In this document: positions 27,008 to 40,610 of the stretch, piece after piece
Position numbering within the stretch: the first letter of the stretch is position 1
Layout: every line of letters starts with the position of its first letter
NCBI GenBank assembly: GCA_030268105.1
Contig: BSDZ01000055.1
Location: forward strand, 1 to 64,000
DNA: 64,000 bases
Reading direction: 5' to 3'
From: Volvox africanus
Taxonomy: Eukaryota > Chlorophyta > Chlorophyceae > Chlamydomonadales > Volvocaceae
The notes under the pieces: generated by a model
Database searches by the model: none
Told to the model about the DNA's origin: nothing
Seen by the model: the letters and a program-made list of their open reading frames with translations, nothing else
Program-made: the position numbers and the translations under genes

Positions 27008-30000
27008 GTGGCATGGATGCGGCAGATGGGGTGTGGTGGCATGGATCGTTCATACCATGGTGAAAACCGCCCATCCCATCAGCACTGGGCACGTAAGCAC
27101 CATTGGGCCAAATCAGTAGTACGGTGGGGGACCACGTGCGAACCCTTGGTGACGATCTGTTGCGCACCGTTTGGACGGCAACCCATGCGCACAGATCCAA
27201 CGCCTTGCCCCACGACCCCACGACACGGCACACACCCACACGGACATGGCACACATACTATGTACGTGCGACCCCACAGCTTCCACGTGCACAAAGTCAA
27301 CAGGAATGCGCTTCATAAAAGGTGCGTGCAGGCTGGTGCCAGACATCCATCCGTGCGGCTGGATGGGCAGTCTCACGGATGGCCAGGCTTCCATCTCATC
27401 TGTGCTGCTTTGCTGACTGTGCCTGCCTGCAAACGTATGCAGCTCCATTCCTTTCTTCATGTGGCTCACGTGTGCACTTTCTTGCACGGCCAGAACCCCC
27501 TTCCCGCCCGCTGACCTGTGTCGTACATGCAGTCACGTGTGGTCTCGGACGTGAGCGTAGCGCATGGAAGGGGCTCCGTCCGGGCTGCGTTTTTGTCGTT
27601 TTGTTTTGTATGCTAGGTATGTGTGGCATGGATGCGGCAGATGGGGTGTGGTGGCATGGATCGTTCATACCATGGTGAAAACCGCCCATCCCATCAGCAC
27701 TGGGCACGTAAGCACCATTGGGCCAAATCAGTAGTACGGTGGGGGACCACGTGCGAACCCTTGGTGACGATCTGTTGCGCACCGTTTGGACGGCAACCCA
27801 TGCGCACAGATCCAACGCCTTGCCCCACGACCCCACGACACGGCACACACCCACACGGACATGGCACACATACTATGTACGTGCGACCCCACAGCTTCCA
27901 CGTGCACAAAGTCAACAGGAATGCGCTTCATAAAAGGTGCGTGCAGGCTGGTGCCAGACATCCATCCGTGCGGCTGGATGGGCAGTCTCACGGATGGCCA
28001 GGCTTCCATCTCATCTGTGCTGCTTTGCTGACTGTGCCTGCCTGCAAACGTATGCAGCTCCATTCCTTTCTTCATGTGGCTCACGTGTGCACTTTCTTGC
28101 ACGGCCAGAACCCCCTTCCCGCCCGCTGACCTGTGTCGTACATGCAGTCACGTGTGGTCTCGGACGTGAGCGTAGCGCATGGAAGGGGCTCCGTCCGGGC
28201 TGCGTTTTTGTCGTTTTGTTTTGTATGCTAGGTATGTGTGGCATGGATGCGGCAGATGGGGTGTGGTGGCATGGATCGTTCATACCATGGTGAAAACCGC
28301 CCATCCCATCAGCACTGGGCACGTAAGCACCATTGGGCCAAATCAGTAGTACGGTGGGGGACCACGTGCGAACCCTTGGTGACGATCTGTTGCGCACCGT
28401 TTGGACGGCAACCCATGCGCACAGATCCAACGCCTTGCCCCACGACCCCACGACACGGCACACACCCACACGGACATGGCACACATACTATGTACGTGCG
28501 ACCCCACAGCTTCCACGTGCACAAAGTCAACAGGAATGCGCTTCATAAAAGGTGCGTGCAGGCTGGTGCCAGACATCCATCCGTGCGGCTGGATGGGCAG
28601 TCTCACGGATGGCCAGGCTTCCATCTCATCTGTGCTGCTTTGCTGACTGTGCCTGCCTGCAAACGTATGCAGCTCCATTCCTTTCTTCATGTGGCTCACG
28701 TGTGCACTTTCTTGCACGGCCAGAACCCCCTTCCCGCCCGCTGACCTGTGTCGTACATGCAGTCACGTGTGGTCTCGGACGTGAGCGTAGCGCATGGAAG
28801 GGGCTCCGTCCGGGCTGCGTTTTTGTCGTTTTGTTTTGTATGCTAGGTATGTGTGGCATGGATGCGGCAGATGGGGTGTGGTGGCATGGATCGTTCATAC
28901 CATGGTGAAAACCGCCCATCCCATCAGCACTGGGCACGTAAGCACCATTGGGCCAAATCAGTAGTACGGTGGGGGACCACGTGCGAACCCTTGGTGACGA
29001 TCTGTTGCGCACCGTTTGGACGGCAACCCATGCGCACAGATCCAACGCCTTGCCCCACGACCCCACGACACGGCACACACCCACACGGACATGGCACACA
29101 TACTATGTACGTGCGACCCCACAGCTTCCACGTGCACAAAGTCAACAGGAATGCGCTTCATAAAAGGTGCGTGCAGGCTGGTGCCAGACATCCATCCGTG
29201 CGGCTGGATGGGCAGTCTCACGGATGGCCAGGCTTCCATCTCATCTGTGCTGCTTTGCTGACTGTGCCTGCCTGCAAACGTATGCAGCTCCATTCCTTTC
29301 TTCATGTGGCTCACGTGTGCACTTTCTTGCACGGCCAGAACCCCCTTCCCGCCCGCTGACCTGTGTCGTACATGCAGTCACGTGTGGTCTCGGACGTGAG
29401 CGTAGCGCATGGAAGGGGCTCCGTCCGGGCTGCGTTTTTGTCGTTTTGTTTTGTATGCTAGGTATGTGTGGCATGGATGCGGCAGATGGGGTGTGGTGGC
29501 ATGGATCGTTCATACCATGGTGAAAACCGCCCATCCCATCAGCACTGGGCACGTAAGCACCATTGGGCCAAATCAGTAGTACGGTGGGGGACCACGTGCG
29601 AACCCTTGGTGACGATCTGTTGCGCACCGTTTGGACGGCAACCCATGCGCACAGATCCAACGCCTTGCCCCACGACCCCACGACACGGCACACACCCACA
29701 CGGACATGGCACACATACTATGTACGTGCGACCCCACAGCTTCCACGTGCACAAAGTCAACAGGAATGCGCTTCATAAAAGGTGCGTGCAGGCTGGTGCC
29801 AGACATCCATCCGTGCGGCTGGATGGGCAGTCTCACGGATGGCCAGGCTTCCATCTCATCTGTGCTGCTTTGCTGACTGTGCCTGCCTGCAAACGTATGC
29901 AGCTCCATTCCTTTCTTCATGTGGCTCACGTGTGCACTTTCTTGCACGGCCAGAACCCCCTTCCCGCCCGCTGACCTGTGTCGTACATGCAGTCACGTGT

Positions 30001-30697
30001 GGTCTCGGACGTGAGCGTAGCGCATGGAAGGGGCTCCGTCCGGGCTGCGTTTTTGTCGTTTTGTTTTGTATGCTAGGTATGTGTGGCATGGATGCGGCAG
30101 ATGGGGTGTGGTGGCATGGATCGTTCATACCATGGTGAAAACCGCCCATCCCATCAGCACTGGGCACGTAAGCACCATTGGGCCAAATCAGTAGTACGGT
30201 GGGGGACCACGTGCGAACCCTTGGTGACGATCTGTTGCGCACCGTTTGGACGGCAACCCATGCGCACAGATCCAACGCCTTGCCCCACGACCCCACGACA
30301 CGGCACACACCCACACGGACATGGCACACATACTATGTACGTGCGACCCCACAGCTTCCACGTGCACAAAGTCAACAGGAATGCGCTTCATAAAAGGTGC
30401 GTGCAGGCTGGTGCCAGACATCCATCCGTGCGGCTGGATGGGCAGTCTCACGGATGGCCAGGCTTCCATCTCATCTGTGCTGCTTTGCTGACTGTGCCTG
30501 CCTGCAAACGTATGCAGCTCCATTCCTTTCTTCATGTGGCTCACGTGTGCACTTTCTTGCACGGCCAGAACCCCCTTCCCGCCCGCTGACCTGTGTCGTA
30601 CATGCAGTCACGTGTGGTCTCGGACGTGAGCGTAGCGCATGGAAGGGGCTCCGTCCGGGCTGCGTTTTTGTCGTTTTGTTTTGTATGCTAGGTATGT

Positions 30698-32575
30698 GTG
30701 GCATGGATGCGGCAGATGGGGTGTGGTGGCATGGATCGTTCATACCATGGTGAAAACCGCCCATCCCATCAGCACTGGGCACGTAAGCACCATTGGGCCA
30801 AATCAGTAGTACGGTGGGGGACCACGTGCGAACCCTTGGTGACGATCTGTTGCGCACCGTTTGGACGGCAACCCATGCGCACAGATCCAACGCCTTGCCC
30901 CACGACCCCACGACACGGCACACACCCACACGGACATGGCACACATACTATGTACGTGCGACCCCACAGCTTCCACGTGCACAAAGTCAACAGGAATGCG
31001 CTTCATAAAAGGTGCGTGCAGGCTGGTGCCAGACATCCATCCGTGCGGCTGGATGGGCAGTCTCACGGATGGCCAGGCTTCCATCTCATCTGTGCTGCTT
31101 TGCTGACTGTGCCTGCCTGCAAACGTATGTGTTAGCTATGCAGCTCCATTCCTTTCTTCATGTGGCTCACGTGTGCACTTTCTTGCACGGCCAGAACCCC
31201 CTTCCCGCCCGCTGACCTGTGTCGTACATGCAGTCACGTGTGGTCTCGGACGTGAGCGTAGCGCATGGAAGGGGCTCCGTCCGGGCTGCGTTTTTGTCGT
31301 TTTGTTTTGTATGCTAGGTATGTGTGGCATGGATGCGGCAGATGGGGTGTGGTGGCATGGATCGTTCATACCATGGTGAAAACCGCCCATCCCATCAGCA
31401 CTGGGCACGTAAGCACCATTGGGCCAAATCAGTAGTACGGTGGGGGACCACGTGCGAACCCTTGGTGACGATCTGTTGCGCACCGTTTGGACGGCAACCC
31501 ATGCGCACAGATCCAACGCCTTGCCCCACGACCCCACGACACGGCACACACCCACACGGACATGGCACACATACTATGTACGTGCGACCCCACAGCTTCC
31601 ACGTGCACAAAGTCAACAGGAATGCGCTTCATAAAAGGTGCGTGCAGGCTGGTGCCAGACATCCATCCGTGCGGCTGGATGGGCAGTCTCACGGATGGCC
31701 AGGCTTCCATCTCATCTGTGCTGCTTTGCTGACTGTGCCTGCCTGCAAACGTATGTGTTAGCTATGCAGCTCCATTCCTTTCTTCATGTGGCTCACGTGT
31801 GCACTTTCTTGCACGGCCAGAACCCCCTTCCCGCCCGCTGACCTGTGTCGTACATGCAGTCACGTGTGGTCTCGGACGTGAGCGTAGCGCATGGAAGGGG
31901 CTCCGTCCGGGCTGCGTTTTTGTCGTTTTGTTTTGTATGCTAGGTATGTGTGGCATGGATGCGGCAGATGGGGTGTGGTGGCATGGATCGTTCATACCAT
32001 GGTGAAAACCGCCCATCCCATCAGCACTGGGCACGTAAGCACCATTGGGCCAAATCAGTAGTACGGTGGGGGACCACGTGCGAACCCTTGGTGACGATCT
32101 GTTGCGCACCGTTTGGACGGCAACCCATGCGCACAGATCCAACGCCTTGCCCCACGACCCCACGACACGGCACACACCCACACGGACATGGCACACATAC
32201 TATGTACGTGCGACCCCACAGCTTCCACGTGCACAAAGTCAACAGGAATGCGCTTCATAAAAGGTGCGTGCAGGCTGGTGCCAGACATCCATCCGTGCGG
32301 CTGGATGGGCAGTCTCACGGATGGCCAGGCTTCCATCTCATCTGTGCTGCTTTGCTGACTGTGCCTGCCTGCAAACGTATGTGTTAGCTATGCAGCTCCA
32401 TTCCTTTCTTCATGTGGCTCACGTGTGCACTTTCTTGCACGGCCAGAACCCCCTTCCCGCCCGCTGACCTGTGTCGTACATGCAGTCACGTGTGGTCTCG
32501 GACGTGAGCGTAGCGCATGGAAGGGGCTCCGTCCGGGCTGCGTTTTTGTCGTTTTGTTTTGTATGCTAGGTATGT
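30698..32575 (+). repeat. Three consecutive 626-bp units (L allele), second triplet
   Basis: Units at 30698, 31324 and 31950 carry the long allele at 31124-31140, 31750-31766 and 32376-32392. The triplet and the S units on either side mirror the triplet at 25130. Confidence 0.93.
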
Positions 32576-33190
32576 GTGGCATGGATGCGGCAGATGGGGT
32601 GTGGTGGCATGGATCGTTCATACCATGGTGAAAACCGCCCATCCCATCAGCACTGGGCACGTAAGCACCATTGGGCCAAATCAGTAGTACGGTGGGGGAC
32701 CACGTGCGAACCCTTGGTGACGATCTGTTGCGCACCGTTTGGACGGCAACCCATGCGCACAGATCCAACGCCTTGCCCCACGACCCCACGACACGGCACA
32801 CACCCACACGGACATGGCACACATACTATGTACGTGCGACCCCACAGCTTCCACGTGCACAAAGTCAACAGGAATGCGCTTCATAAAAGGTGCGTGCAGG
32901 CTGGTGCCAGACATCCATCCGTGCGGCTGGATGGGCAGTCTCACGGATGGCCAGGCTTCCATCTCATCTGTGCTGCTTTGCTGACTGTGCCTGCCTGCAA
33001 ACGTATGCAGCTCCATTCCTTTCTTCATGTGGCTCACGTGTGCACTTTCTTGCACGGCCAGAACCCCCTTCCCGCCCGCTGACCTGTGTCGTACATGCAG
33101 TCACGTGTGGTCTCGGACGTGAGCGTAGCGCATGGAAGGGGCTCCGTCCGGGCTGCGTTTTTGTCGTTTTGTTTTGTATGCTAGGTATGT

Positions 33191-33812
33191 GTGGCATGGA
33201 TGCGGCAGATGGGGTGTGGTGGCATGGATCGTTCATACCATGGTGAAAACCGCCCATCCCATCAGCACTGGGCACGTAAGCACCATTGGGCCAAATCAGT
33301 AGTACGGTGGGGGACCACGTGCGAACCCTTGGTGACGATCTGTTGCGCACCGTTTGGACGGCAACCCATGCGCACAGATCCAACGCCTTGCCCCACGACC
33401 CCACGACACGGCACACACCCACACGGACATGGCACACATACTATGTACGTGCGACCCCACAGCTTCCACGTGCACAAAGTCAACAGGAATGCGCTTCATA
33501 AAAGGTGCGTGCAGGCTGGTGCCAGACATCCATCCGTGCGGCTGGATGGGCAGTCTCACGGATGGCCAGGCTTCCATCTCATCTGTGCTGCTTTGCTGAC
33601 TGTGCCTGCCTGCAAACGTGTTAGCTATGCAGCTCCATTCCTTTCTTCATGTGGCTCACGTGTGCACTTTCTTGCACGGCCAGAACCCCCTTCCCGCCCG
33701 CTGACCTGTGTCGTACATGCAGTCACGTGTGGTCTCGGACGTGAGCGTAGCGCATGGAAGGGGCTCCGTCCGGGCTGCGTTTTTGTCGTTTTGTTTTGTA
33801 TGCTAGGTATGT
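33191..33812 (+). repeat. Variant unit, 622 bp (+7 allele)
   Basis: The variable site at 33617-33632 reads CGTGTTAGCTATGCAG, equal to L with four bases missing after CGT. It is the only rare allele right of 21417. A 225-codon open frame at 33191-33868 results from the frame change. Confidence 0.93.
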
Positions 33813-35042
33813 GTGGCATGGATGCGGCAGATGGGGTGTGGTGGCATGGATCGTTCATACCATGGTGAAAACCGCCCATCCCATCAGCACTGGGCACGTA
33901 AGCACCATTGGGCCAAATCAGTAGTACGGTGGGGGACCACGTGCGAACCCTTGGTGACGATCTGTTGCGCACCGTTTGGACGGCAACCCATGCGCACAGA
34001 TCCAACGCCTTGCCCCACGACCCCACGACACGGCACACACCCACACGGACATGGCACACATACTATGTACGTGCGACCCCACAGCTTCCACGTGCACAAA
34101 GTCAACAGGAATGCGCTTCATAAAAGGTGCGTGCAGGCTGGTGCCAGACATCCATCCGTGCGGCTGGATGGGCAGTCTCACGGATGGCCAGGCTTCCATC
34201 TCATCTGTGCTGCTTTGCTGACTGTGCCTGCCTGCAAACGTATGCAGCTCCATTCCTTTCTTCATGTGGCTCACGTGTGCACTTTCTTGCACGGCCAGAA
34301 CCCCCTTCCCGCCCGCTGACCTGTGTCGTACATGCAGTCACGTGTGGTCTCGGACGTGAGCGTAGCGCATGGAAGGGGCTCCGTCCGGGCTGCGTTTTTG
34401 TCGTTTTGTTTTGTATGCTAGGTATGTGTGGCATGGATGCGGCAGATGGGGTGTGGTGGCATGGATCGTTCATACCATGGTGAAAACCGCCCATCCCATC
34501 AGCACTGGGCACGTAAGCACCATTGGGCCAAATCAGTAGTACGGTGGGGGACCACGTGCGAACCCTTGGTGACGATCTGTTGCGCACCGTTTGGACGGCA
34601 ACCCATGCGCACAGATCCAACGCCTTGCCCCACGACCCCACGACACGGCACACACCCACACGGACATGGCACACATACTATGTACGTGCGACCCCACAGC
34701 TTCCACGTGCACAAAGTCAACAGGAATGCGCTTCATAAAAGGTGCGTGCAGGCTGGTGCCAGACATCCATCCGTGCGGCTGGATGGGCAGTCTCACGGAT
34801 GGCCAGGCTTCCATCTCATCTGTGCTGCTTTGCTGACTGTGCCTGCCTGCAAACGTATGCAGCTCCATTCCTTTCTTCATGTGGCTCACGTGTGCACTTT
34901 CTTGCACGGCCAGAACCCCCTTCCCGCCCGCTGACCTGTGTCGTACATGCAGTCACGTGTGGTCTCGGACGTGAGCGTAGCGCATGGAAGGGGCTCCGTC
35001 CGGGCTGCGTTTTTGTCGTTTTGTTTTGTATGCTAGGTATGT

Positions 35043-35668
35043 GTGGCATGGATGCGGCAGATGGGGTGTGGTGGCATGGATCGTTCATACCATGGTGAAA
35101 ACCGCCCATCCCATCAGCACTGGGCACGTAAGCACCATTGGGCCAAATCAGTAGTACGGTGGGGGACCACGTGCGAACCCTTGGTGACGATCTGTTGCGC
35201 ACCGTTTGGACGGCAACCCATGCGCACAGATCCAACGCCTTGCCCCACGACCCCACGACACGGCACACACCCACACGGACATGGCACACATACTATGTAC
35301 GTGCGACCCCACAGCTTCCACGTGCACAAAGTCAACAGGAATGCGCTTCATAAAAGGTGCGTGCAGGCTGGTGCCAGACATCCATCCGTGCGGCTGGATG
35401 GGCAGTCTCACGGATGGCCAGGCTTCCATCTCATCTGTGCTGCTTTGCTGACTGTGCCTGCCTGCAAACGTATGTGTTAGCTATGCAGCTCCATTCCTTT
35501 CTTCATGTGGCTCACGTGTGCACTTTCTTGCACGGCCAGAACCCCCTTCCCGCCCGCTGACCTGTGTCGTACATGCAGTCACGTGTGGTCTCGGACGTGA
35601 GCGTAGCGCATGGAAGGGGCTCCGTCCGGGCTGCGTTTTTGTCGTTTTGTTTTGTATGCTAGGTATGT
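35043..35668 (+). repeat. 626-bp unit (L allele)
   Basis: Long allele at 35469-35485; begins the second L-S-L-S-S pattern. Confidence 0.93.
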
Positions 35669-36283
35669 GTGGCATGGATGCGGCAGATGGGGTGTGGTGG
35701 CATGGATCGTTCATACCATGGTGAAAACCGCCCATCCCATCAGCACTGGGCACGTAAGCACCATTGGGCCAAATCAGTAGTACGGTGGGGGACCACGTGC
35801 GAACCCTTGGTGACGATCTGTTGCGCACCGTTTGGACGGCAACCCATGCGCACAGATCCAACGCCTTGCCCCACGACCCCACGACACGGCACACACCCAC
35901 ACGGACATGGCACACATACTATGTACGTGCGACCCCACAGCTTCCACGTGCACAAAGTCAACAGGAATGCGCTTCATAAAAGGTGCGTGCAGGCTGGTGC
36001 CAGACATCCATCCGTGCGGCTGGATGGGCAGTCTCACGGATGGCCAGGCTTCCATCTCATCTGTGCTGCTTTGCTGACTGTGCCTGCCTGCAAACGTATG
36101 CAGCTCCATTCCTTTCTTCATGTGGCTCACGTGTGCACTTTCTTGCACGGCCAGAACCCCCTTCCCGCCCGCTGACCTGTGTCGTACATGCAGTCACGTG
36201 TGGTCTCGGACGTGAGCGTAGCGCATGGAAGGGGCTCCGTCCGGGCTGCGTTTTTGTCGTTTTGTTTTGTATGCTAGGTATGT

Positions 36284-36909
36284 GTGGCATGGATGCGGCA
36301 GATGGGGTGTGGTGGCATGGATCGTTCATACCATGGTGAAAACCGCCCATCCCATCAGCACTGGGCACGTAAGCACCATTGGGCCAAATCAGTAGTACGG
36401 TGGGGGACCACGTGCGAACCCTTGGTGACGATCTGTTGCGCACCGTTTGGACGGCAACCCATGCGCACAGATCCAACGCCTTGCCCCACGACCCCACGAC
36501 ACGGCACACACCCACACGGACATGGCACACATACTATGTACGTGCGACCCCACAGCTTCCACGTGCACAAAGTCAACAGGAATGCGCTTCATAAAAGGTG
36601 CGTGCAGGCTGGTGCCAGACATCCATCCGTGCGGCTGGATGGGCAGTCTCACGGATGGCCAGGCTTCCATCTCATCTGTGCTGCTTTGCTGACTGTGCCT
36701 GCCTGCAAACGTATGTGTTAGCTATGCAGCTCCATTCCTTTCTTCATGTGGCTCACGTGTGCACTTTCTTGCACGGCCAGAACCCCCTTCCCGCCCGCTG
36801 ACCTGTGTCGTACATGCAGTCACGTGTGGTCTCGGACGTGAGCGTAGCGCATGGAAGGGGCTCCGTCCGGGCTGCGTTTTTGTCGTTTTGTTTTGTATGC
36901 TAGGTATGT
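36284..36909 (+). repeat. 626-bp unit (L allele)
   Basis: Long allele at 36710-36726; followed by five S units. Confidence 0.93.
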
Positions 36910-39900
36910 GTGGCATGGATGCGGCAGATGGGGTGTGGTGGCATGGATCGTTCATACCATGGTGAAAACCGCCCATCCCATCAGCACTGGGCACGTAAGC
37001 ACCATTGGGCCAAATCAGTAGTACGGTGGGGGACCACGTGCGAACCCTTGGTGACGATCTGTTGCGCACCGTTTGGACGGCAACCCATGCGCACAGATCC
37101 AACGCCTTGCCCCACGACCCCACGACACGGCACACACCCACACGGACATGGCACACATACTATGTACGTGCGACCCCACAGCTTCCACGTGCACAAAGTC
37201 AACAGGAATGCGCTTCATAAAAGGTGCGTGCAGGCTGGTGCCAGACATCCATCCGTGCGGCTGGATGGGCAGTCTCACGGATGGCCAGGCTTCCATCTCA
37301 TCTGTGCTGCTTTGCTGACTGTGCCTGCCTGCAAACGTATGCAGCTCCATTCCTTTCTTCATGTGGCTCACGTGTGCACTTTCTTGCACGGCCAGAACCC
37401 CCTTCCCGCCCGCTGACCTGTGTCGTACATGCAGTCACGTGTGGTCTCGGACGTGAGCGTAGCGCATGGAAGGGGCTCCGTCCGGGCTGCGTTTTTGTCG
37501 TTTTGTTTTGTATGCTAGGTATGTGTGGCATGGATGCGGCAGATGGGGTGTGGTGGCATGGATCGTTCATACCATGGTGAAAACCGCCCATCCCATCAGC
37601 ACTGGGCACGTAAGCACCATTGGGCCAAATCAGTAGTACGGTGGGGGACCACGTGCGAACCCTTGGTGACGATCTGTTGCGCACCGTTTGGACGGCAACC
37701 CATGCGCACAGATCCAACGCCTTGCCCCACGACCCCACGACACGGCACACACCCACACGGACATGGCACACATACTATGTACGTGCGACCCCACAGCTTC
37801 CACGTGCACAAAGTCAACAGGAATGCGCTTCATAAAAGGTGCGTGCAGGCTGGTGCCAGACATCCATCCGTGCGGCTGGATGGGCAGTCTCACGGATGGC
37901 CAGGCTTCCATCTCATCTGTGCTGCTTTGCTGACTGTGCCTGCCTGCAAACGTATGCAGCTCCATTCCTTTCTTCATGTGGCTCACGTGTGCACTTTCTT
38001 GCACGGCCAGAACCCCCTTCCCGCCCGCTGACCTGTGTCGTACATGCAGTCACGTGTGGTCTCGGACGTGAGCGTAGCGCATGGAAGGGGCTCCGTCCGG
38101 GCTGCGTTTTTGTCGTTTTGTTTTGTATGCTAGGTATGTGTGGCATGGATGCGGCAGATGGGGTGTGGTGGCATGGATCGTTCATACCATGGTGAAAACC
38201 GCCCATCCCATCAGCACTGGGCACGTAAGCACCATTGGGCCAAATCAGTAGTACGGTGGGGGACCACGTGCGAACCCTTGGTGACGATCTGTTGCGCACC
38301 GTTTGGACGGCAACCCATGCGCACAGATCCAACGCCTTGCCCCACGACCCCACGACACGGCACACACCCACACGGACATGGCACACATACTATGTACGTG
38401 CGACCCCACAGCTTCCACGTGCACAAAGTCAACAGGAATGCGCTTCATAAAAGGTGCGTGCAGGCTGGTGCCAGACATCCATCCGTGCGGCTGGATGGGC
38501 AGTCTCACGGATGGCCAGGCTTCCATCTCATCTGTGCTGCTTTGCTGACTGTGCCTGCCTGCAAACGTATGCAGCTCCATTCCTTTCTTCATGTGGCTCA
38601 CGTGTGCACTTTCTTGCACGGCCAGAACCCCCTTCCCGCCCGCTGACCTGTGTCGTACATGCAGTCACGTGTGGTCTCGGACGTGAGCGTAGCGCATGGA
38701 AGGGGCTCCGTCCGGGCTGCGTTTTTGTCGTTTTGTTTTGTATGCTAGGTATGTGTGGCATGGATGCGGCAGATGGGGTGTGGTGGCATGGATCGTTCAT
38801 ACCATGGTGAAAACCGCCCATCCCATCAGCACTGGGCACGTAAGCACCATTGGGCCAAATCAGTAGTACGGTGGGGGACCACGTGCGAACCCTTGGTGAC
38901 GATCTGTTGCGCACCGTTTGGACGGCAACCCATGCGCACAGATCCAACGCCTTGCCCCACGACCCCACGACACGGCACACACCCACACGGACATGGCACA
39001 CATACTATGTACGTGCGACCCCACAGCTTCCACGTGCACAAAGTCAACAGGAATGCGCTTCATAAAAGGTGCGTGCAGGCTGGTGCCAGACATCCATCCG
39101 TGCGGCTGGATGGGCAGTCTCACGGATGGCCAGGCTTCCATCTCATCTGTGCTGCTTTGCTGACTGTGCCTGCCTGCAAACGTATGCAGCTCCATTCCTT
39201 TCTTCATGTGGCTCACGTGTGCACTTTCTTGCACGGCCAGAACCCCCTTCCCGCCCGCTGACCTGTGTCGTACATGCAGTCACGTGTGGTCTCGGACGTG
39301 AGCGTAGCGCATGGAAGGGGCTCCGTCCGGGCTGCGTTTTTGTCGTTTTGTTTTGTATGCTAGGTATGTGTGGCATGGATGCGGCAGATGGGGTGTGGTG
39401 GCATGGATCGTTCATACCATGGTGAAAACCGCCCATCCCATCAGCACTGGGCACGTAAGCACCATTGGGCCAAATCAGTAGTACGGTGGGGGACCACGTG
39501 CGAACCCTTGGTGACGATCTGTTGCGCACCGTTTGGACGGCAACCCATGCGCACAGATCCAACGCCTTGCCCCACGACCCCACGACACGGCACACACCCA
39601 CACGGACATGGCACACATACTATGTACGTGCGACCCCACAGCTTCCACGTGCACAAAGTCAACAGGAATGCGCTTCATAAAAGGTGCGTGCAGGCTGGTG
39701 CCAGACATCCATCCGTGCGGCTGGATGGGCAGTCTCACGGATGGCCAGGCTTCCATCTCATCTGTGCTGCTTTGCTGACTGTGCCTGCCTGCAAACGTAT
39801 GCAGCTCCATTCCTTTCTTCATGTGGCTCACGTGTGCACTTTCTTGCACGGCCAGAACCCCCTTCCCGCCCGCTGACCTGTGTCGTACATGCAGTCACGT

Positions 39901-39984
39901 GTGGTCTCGGACGTGAGCGTAGCGCATGGAAGGGGCTCCGTCCGGGCTGCGTTTTTGTCGTTTTGTTTTGTATGCTAGGTATGT

Positions 39985-40610
39985 GTGGCATGGATGCGGC
40001 AGATGGGGTGTGGTGGCATGGATCGTTCATACCATGGTGAAAACCGCCCATCCCATCAGCACTGGGCACGTAAGCACCATTGGGCCAAATCAGTAGTACG
40101 GTGGGGGACCACGTGCGAACCCTTGGTGACGATCTGTTGCGCACCGTTTGGACGGCAACCCATGCGCACAGATCCAACGCCTTGCCCCACGACCCCACGA
40201 CACGGCACACACCCACACGGACATGGCACACATACTATGTACGTGCGACCCCACAGCTTCCACGTGCACAAAGTCAACAGGAATGCGCTTCATAAAAGGT
40301 GCGTGCAGGCTGGTGCCAGACATCCATCCGTGCGGCTGGATGGGCAGTCTCACGGATGGCCAGGCTTCCATCTCATCTGTGCTGCTTTGCTGACTGTGCC
40401 TGCCTGCAAACGTATGTGTTAGCTATGCAGCTCCATTCCTTTCTTCATGTGGCTCACGTGTGCACTTTCTTGCACGGCCAGAACCCCCTTCCCGCCCGCT
40501 GACCTGTGTCGTACATGCAGTCACGTGTGGTCTCGGACGTGAGCGTAGCGCATGGAAGGGGCTCCGTCCGGGCTGCGTTTTTGTCGTTTTGTTTTGTATG
40601 CTAGGTATGT
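39985..40610 (+). repeat. 626-bp unit (L allele)
   Basis: Long allele at 40411-40427; followed by eight S units. Confidence 0.93.
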
